Shown here: piece by piece, positions 9,665-12,420 of the stretch
How the letters are laid out: each line of letters opens with the position of its first letter
How positions within the stretch are numbered: position 1 is the first letter of the stretch
Source of the DNA: an uncultured Pseudomonadota bacterium
GTDB taxonomy: Bacteria; Pseudomonadota; Alphaproteobacteria; CACZRW01
Direction of reading: 5' to 3'
Assembly: GCA_902783675.1 (NCBI GenBank)
Contig: CACZRW010000001.1
Span: 1-12,420 of the forward strand
Length of the DNA stretch: 12,420 nt
Notes under the pieces: model-generated
The model's input: the letters and a program-made list of their open reading frames with translations, nothing else
Databases searched by the model: none
Told to the model about the DNA's origin: nothing
Made by a program: the position numbers and the translations under genes

Positions 9665-11383
9665 TTAAATCTCCTTTAACAAAAAAGAAAAAAGCAAAAG
9701 TAAAAAGATGCCTATTGCCATTATAGCAAGATGTTTTTTGAGGCTATATTCAGGCGCGGCGTTTTGCGTTTTATCTTCCGAGAGGGAAAGAAAAAGTGCC
9801 GCGCGGGAGGTTATGCCTCCCGATAATTTGCTTACCTCATTCACAAGAGAGTTCCCGAGATTCTTTGTCAAAGAGGGTAAAAAGGCTTGATAAAAAGTGG
9901 CCGCGCCAAAGCCGCTGTAAATAAGAAAATATAGCCTCGGATATTTGCTTTCAATGACCTCTCTTAATGAAAAGTCACGCGAAAAACTAATGATAATATA
10001 TGCCGTGGCGGATAGTGCTCCGACTATAAAAAAGTAAGATGTTTTTACGCCGAGGTCAAAAATGAAAAAGAATGTTGCGGCGATTGCGATTGTGCTTAAT
10101 CCTATGACGCTTAGAACAACCTGTTTACTTTCGGGTTTAAGGCGCGCGATGATGGCATCAATCCCGAAGAGCTTGCCGGGGAAGGTGTAGGCTATCAGAC
10201 GCAATAAACTTAAAGTTACAAGTGCGGCAATAACCGTTCCTACCAAAGTATAGGCCGGCGATGTTTCGCTTAAAATGTAGATGCAAGTAAGCAAAATTAT
10301 AATGACGCTGCCGATGACTGCGTTTAGGTATGAGAACTTTAACACTTTGCCAAGGCCGCCGATGGCTCTTATATCGTGTTCTCCGGAAGCCGCTTGAATA
10401 ACGCTTGCGTATGTCAGGAAAAGTAAAGATTTTGCCACTGCGTGCAGGGTTAAGATTATAAGCGCTAACGAGGTGTTGTTATTTGCCAAAGCCAGTAGCA
10501 TCAGGCTTGTTGTAGCAATCGTTGAATAGCCCAGGACCTTCTTTATTTCAAATTGAACTAAAGCCGCGGTTGACGATGCAAGGGCGCTTATTATGGCGAT
10601 GGTGCAAAGCCACGGCATCAAATCATGCATTATCAGCAGGGGCGCAAAGGTATTGAAAAGGATAAAGGTGCTTACGGGTATTACTAAACTGTTTATGAAA
10701 GCCGCTACGGGGCTTGGCGTTTCCATGGTTTCGGCAACCCATAGGCCAAAAGGAATCTGCCCGCCTTTAATTAAAATACTTATTAAAGCAATCCATGCGA
10801 TAAGCGCCGGGTTTGATTCTTTTCCATATACAATGGTGCTTATTATGCCCGCAAGTATCATAAAATCGGCGCTTATGTTCATTGCCAAGGCGGTTAAGGA
10901 CGCTTGATTTGAGCGGTAGCGTTGCAAATAAAAGTTTGAAGAAATATAAGAGAAAAGGCTGGTGAGCACAAAAGCTATAAAAAGTAAAATCGGGCTGTCT
11001 GCAACGCTTAAAAGCATAAGTGCAAAGATTGCCATAAGTAATTTTGCAAGTAAGTTATCGGTTTTTTGTTTGGTTTTAGAATAGGGCAGGCAAAAAATAA
11101 TGATAAATAAAGATGTAATACAAATAATTCCAAGTAATACATAAGAAATAAAGTCAATTTTTACTGTCATACCCAGTGACAGGGAAGGCGTATTAAGGAA
11201 TGAAAAAAGATTTATAACATGCGGGGAGTATGGCTCCAGTGGAAAGGAGGAAAAGAGAAAGAAGCAAGATGCAAGCATGAAAAACACGCCGATCGTCCAC
11301 GGCACGAATCTTGCGTTAGGTTCGTTTTTTAAAAACAATAAAAGCGCACCAATAAGCGGCGATATTACTGCGTAAATGGTCAT
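9665..11383 (-). CDS. nuoL: NADH-quinone oxidoreductase subunit L, divergent
   Basis: This is the most distal antiporter-like subunit of complex I, 572 residues (E. coli 613), polytopic. It is recognised by ISILIKGGQIPFGLWVAETM (201-220) and METPSPVAAFIN (220-231) for KSAQLPLQTWLADAMAGPTPVSALIH, then ALVQFEIKKVLGYST (274-288), LHAVAKSLLFL (313-323) and IRAIGGLGK (338-346). The C-terminus has a last hydrophobic helix (551-568) after a long amphipathic stretch resembling the lateral HL helix. By eye, the TM7 lysine (K206), the TM10 pair H314/K318 and D173 are kept. The TM5 glutamate (E. coli E144) is V139, the PTPVSALIH histidine is N231, and the TAGFFSKDEI segment carrying K399 is missing within a region about 12 residues shorter. 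The start is ATG with AAAGGA 7 bases upstream. No nuoK precedes it; the next gene is the divergent glgP. Confidence 0.9.
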   Translation of the reverse strand: MTIYAVISPLIGALLLFLKNEPNARFVPWTIGVFFMLASCFFLFSSFPLEPYSPHVINLFSFLNTPSLSLGMTVKIDFISYVLLGIICITSLFIIIFCLPYSKTKQKTDNLLAKLLMAIFALMLLSVADSPILLFIAFVLTSLFSYISSNFYLQRYRSNQASLTALAMNISADFMILAGIISTIVYGKESNPALIAWIALISILIKGGQIPFGLWVAETMETPSPVAAFINSLVIPVSTFILFNTFAPLLIMHDLMPWLCTIAIISALASSTAALVQFEIKKVLGYSTIATTSLMLLALANNNTSLALIILTLHAVAKSLLFLTYASVIQAASGEHDIRAIGGLGKVLKFSYLNAVIGSVIIILLTCIYILSETSPAYTLVGTVIAALVTLSLLRLIAYTFPGKLFGIDAIIARLKPESKQVVLSVIGLSTIAIAATFFFIFDLGVKTSYFFIVGALSATAYIIISFSRDFSLREVIESKYPRLYFLIYSGFGAATFYQAFLPSLTKNLGNSLVNEVSKLSGGITSRAALFLSLSEDKTQNAAPEYSLKKHLAIMAIGIFLLLLFSFLLKEI

Positions 11384-11390
11384 TTCTTGG

Positions 11391-11396
11391 TCCTTT
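11391..11396 (-). promoter_or_regulatory. Shine-Dalgarno site of nuoL
   Basis: AAAGGA on the minus strand lies 7 bases before the nuoL ATG at 11383, fixing the start of the first gene of the minus-strand cluster in this window. Confidence 0.7.
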
Positions 11397-11435
11397 TAAT
11401 TTGAACTTTCCTTTATGTTATACTATTTTATTTGC

Positions 11436-11448
11436 AGATGTAACATCT
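11436..11448. repeat. 13-base dyad AGATGTAACATCT, possible operator
   Basis: Perfect 6-base arms AGATGT and ACATCT flank a central A. The dyad lies about where a -35 for the nuoL-side TATAAC would fall and overlaps the TTGCAG candidate for glgP. A regulator binding here could control both genes. It does not match the FNR/FixK consensus (TTGAT-N4-ATCAA), and I do not recognise the site. Confidence 0.35.
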
Positions 11449-11497
11449 ATTTAGGATAGTAATTTTTTGTTAGCGTTATTCGTTCTTGTATCGTAGT

Positions 11498-11539
11498 ATG
11501 ACCGTGTTCGCGATTTTGAAGATGAAGGAGGCTTTTTAA
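11498..11539 (+). CDS. Possible 13-codon upstream ORF abutting glgP
   Basis: ATG at 11498 opens a 13-codon frame (MTVFAILKMKEAF) whose TAA (11537-11539) directly touches the glgP GTG, in the same frame. The glgP Shine-Dalgarno lies inside it, so ribosomes translating this ORF would pass over that site. No Shine-Dalgarno precedes the ATG, and a second in-frame ATG occurs at 11522. It may be a leader peptide, but chance is a fair explanation. Confidence 0.2.
   Translation: MTVFAILKMKEAF
11525..11531 (+). promoter_or_regulatory. Shine-Dalgarno site of glgP
   Basis: AAGGAGG is a perfect match to the anti-Shine-Dalgarno, 8 bases before the GTG at 11540. It decides the non-ATG start and suggests strong translation. 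Confidence 0.85.
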
Positions 11540-12420
11540 GTGAATCAAAAAGAGCAGGAAGTTATTAAGTCCGAAAGGCAGCTTAGGGCGCAAAATCTTG
11601 GGTGCATAATCGAGCATTATCTTAAATACTACATCGGAAAGCAGGTGAAAGAGGCCACCAAAGAGGACCTGTTTGTCTCGCTTGCTCTCGCCGTTCGGGA
11701 AGTCGCGGCAGACGGTATGTTTAATACGGTGGCACTTCAAGAAACTCGCGATCCGAAACGGGTATATTATCTTTCGTTGGAATACTTAATCGGGAGAAGT
11801 TTGGAAAATAACCTGCACAATTTGGGGCTTTATGATTTACTTGATGAAATTGATATCGGAAATCAAATTCCCTTCTCCGAAGTGTTGGATGCCGAGTATG
11901 ATCCTGCCCTCGGTAATGGCGGGCTTGGGCGTCTGGCGGCTTGCTTTATGGATTCTATGGCGACTTTAGGGTTGCCCGGTTATGGCTACGGCATTAACTA
12001 TCAGTTCGGCCTTTTCAAACAATTAATTGAAAACGGGTGGCAAAAGGAAAAGGCGGATTCGTGGTTCAGCAGTTCTTCGCCTTGGCAGATTGAAAGGGCG
12101 GACAGAACTTGTGTCGTGCCCTTGTTCGGTCGTATTGAAACGGTGACGCAAAACGGTAAGCAAGTTTCGTATTGGGTTGACTATAAAGAAGTTCTGGGCG
12201 TGCCTTATGATATGCCGATTGTCGGATACGGCGGAAAAACGGTTAATTATTTGCGACTTTTTTCGGCGCGGACAAATGATGAGCTGGATATAAAAATCTT
12301 TAATGAAGGCGGATATATTAAAGCCGTAGAAAAAGAGCTTAAAACCGAAACAATATCAAAAGTTCTTTATCCCTCGGATGAAAGCGAGGCGGGAAAAGAG
12401 TTACGGCTTGTGCAGCAATA
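11540..12420 (+). CDS. glgP: Glycogen/alpha-glucan phosphorylase, N-terminal 293 codons (partial at right edge)
   Basis: This is a GT35-family enzyme that cleaves alpha-1,4-glucan ends with phosphate to give glucose 1-phosphate, in glycogen breakdown in the cytoplasm. The visible part has VYYLSLEYLIGRSL (from about residue 75), ALGNGGLGRLAACFMDSMATLG (residues 124-145, with the conserved NGGLGRLAACF), then GYGYGINYQFGLFKQ and, near the edge, a LYPSDESEAGKELRLVQQY segment, all close to bacterial and animal phosphorylases. The pyridoxal-phosphate lysine and most of the C-terminal domain of a roughly 830-residue protein lie outside the window. The GTG start follows an in-frame TAA directly, so no longer start is possible. 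The distance to the first conserved motif matches E. coli GlgP, and a perfect Shine-Dalgarno precedes it. It is divergent from nuoL. No other glycogen gene is visible, so whether it sits in a glg operon is unknown. Confidence 0.95.
   Translation, partial: MNQKEQEVIKSERQLRAQNLGCIIEHYLKYYIGKQVKEATKEDLFVSLALAVREVAADGMFNTVALQETRDPKRVYYLSLEYLIGRSLENNLHNLGLYDLLDEIDIGNQIPFSEVLDAEYDPALGNGGLGRLAACFMDSMATLGLPGYGYGINYQFGLFKQLIENGWQKEKADSWFSSSSPWQIERADRTCVVPLFGRIETVTQNGKQVSYWVDYKEVLGVPYDMPIVGYGGKTVNYLRLFSARTNDELDIKIFNEGGYIKAVEKELKTETISKVLYPSDESEAGKELRLVQQ

Larger units (their letters stand above)
11384..11539. promoter_or_regulatory. Divergent control region between nuoL and glgP
   Basis: These 156 AT-rich bases must hold the glgP promoter, and a nuoL promoter if that operon starts here. 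Minus strand: TATAAC (11422-11417) is a fair -10 for nuoL, but no good -35 sits at the right distance. Plus strand: TATACT (11419-11424) overlaps it as a -10 candidate without a matching -35 (TTGAAC at 11401 is only 12 bases away). A second, weak plus-strand pair is TTGCAG (11432-11437) and GATAGT (11455-11460) with 17-base spacing. A 13-base dyad (11436-11448) lies between the candidate boxes. The choice among the boxes is uncertain. Confidence 0.45.

Noticed and set aside
6944..11383. Mrp-type Na+/H+ antiporter operon instead of nuo genes
   Set aside because: The order L-M-N followed by birA and rnj, and subunit-specific motifs (YERT-like in M, TM5 GIE and TM12 SK in N), fit complex I. No MrpC/E/F/G-like small genes are present.
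11401..11424. TTGAAC / TATACT as a sigma70 promoter for glgP
   Set aside because: The spacing between the boxes is only 12 bases, too short for a normal promoter.
11447..11740. 97-residue reading frame on the minus strand opposite glgP
   Set aside because: It lies antisense to the clearly coding glgP start, has no recognisable domain, and would cover the divergent promoter region.

Overview
The window looks like part of an alphaproteobacterial chromosome of moderate, AT-leaning base composition. Two things point there. First, the gene order nuoL-nuoM-nuoN-birA-rnj-lolC-lolD-dnaE is a shortened form of a neighbourhood typical of many Alphaproteobacteria. Second, DnaE has features I associate with that class, such as LRxHTEYSLLEG and TDTxNMFG in its PHP domain. 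A gut-dwelling, fermentative alphaproteobacterium is one possible source, given the eroded respiratory subunits and the glycogen phosphorylase, but that is only a guess.

Layout. From right to left on the minus strand, bases 11383 to 1 hold eight tightly packed genes. Three are complex I antiporter-like membrane subunits (nuoL, nuoM, nuoN). They are followed by biotin-protein ligase (birA), ribonuclease J (rnj), the permease and ATPase of the lipoprotein-releasing ABC transporter (lolC, lolD), and the first 766 codons of the replicative DNA polymerase alpha subunit (dnaE), which runs off the left edge. Most junctions overlap or nearly abut (TAA-A-ATG at nuoL/nuoM, ATGA at nuoM/nuoN and nuoN/birA, 8 bases at lolC/lolD, 1 base at lolD/dnaE). 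The only breaks are 35 bases before rnj and 100 bases before lolC, and the second carries a plausible promoter. On the plus strand, glgP (glycogen phosphorylase) starts at 11540 and runs off the right edge. The 156 bases between nuoL and glgP form a divergent control region with a 13-base dyad and a perfect Shine-Dalgarno for glgP. No gene-free stretch exceeds 300 bases. I saw no tRNA, rRNA, CRISPR array, insertion sequence or phage gene.

How the genes relate. The nuo genes encode the proton-translocating arm of NADH:quinone oxidoreductase. The rest are housekeeping genes: biotin loading of carboxylases, RNA decay, lipoprotein export to the outer membrane, and replication. The link between these functions is inherited gene order, not a shared pathway.

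The most interesting signal is in the nuo genes. NuoN keeps its key channel residues. NuoM has lost essentially all of the buried charged residues thought to carry protons. NuoL has lost the TM5 glutamate and the TM12 lysine region but keeps others. The cluster is also not preceded by nuoK here. Together these suggest a complex I with altered or reduced proton pumping, or a repurposed membrane module.
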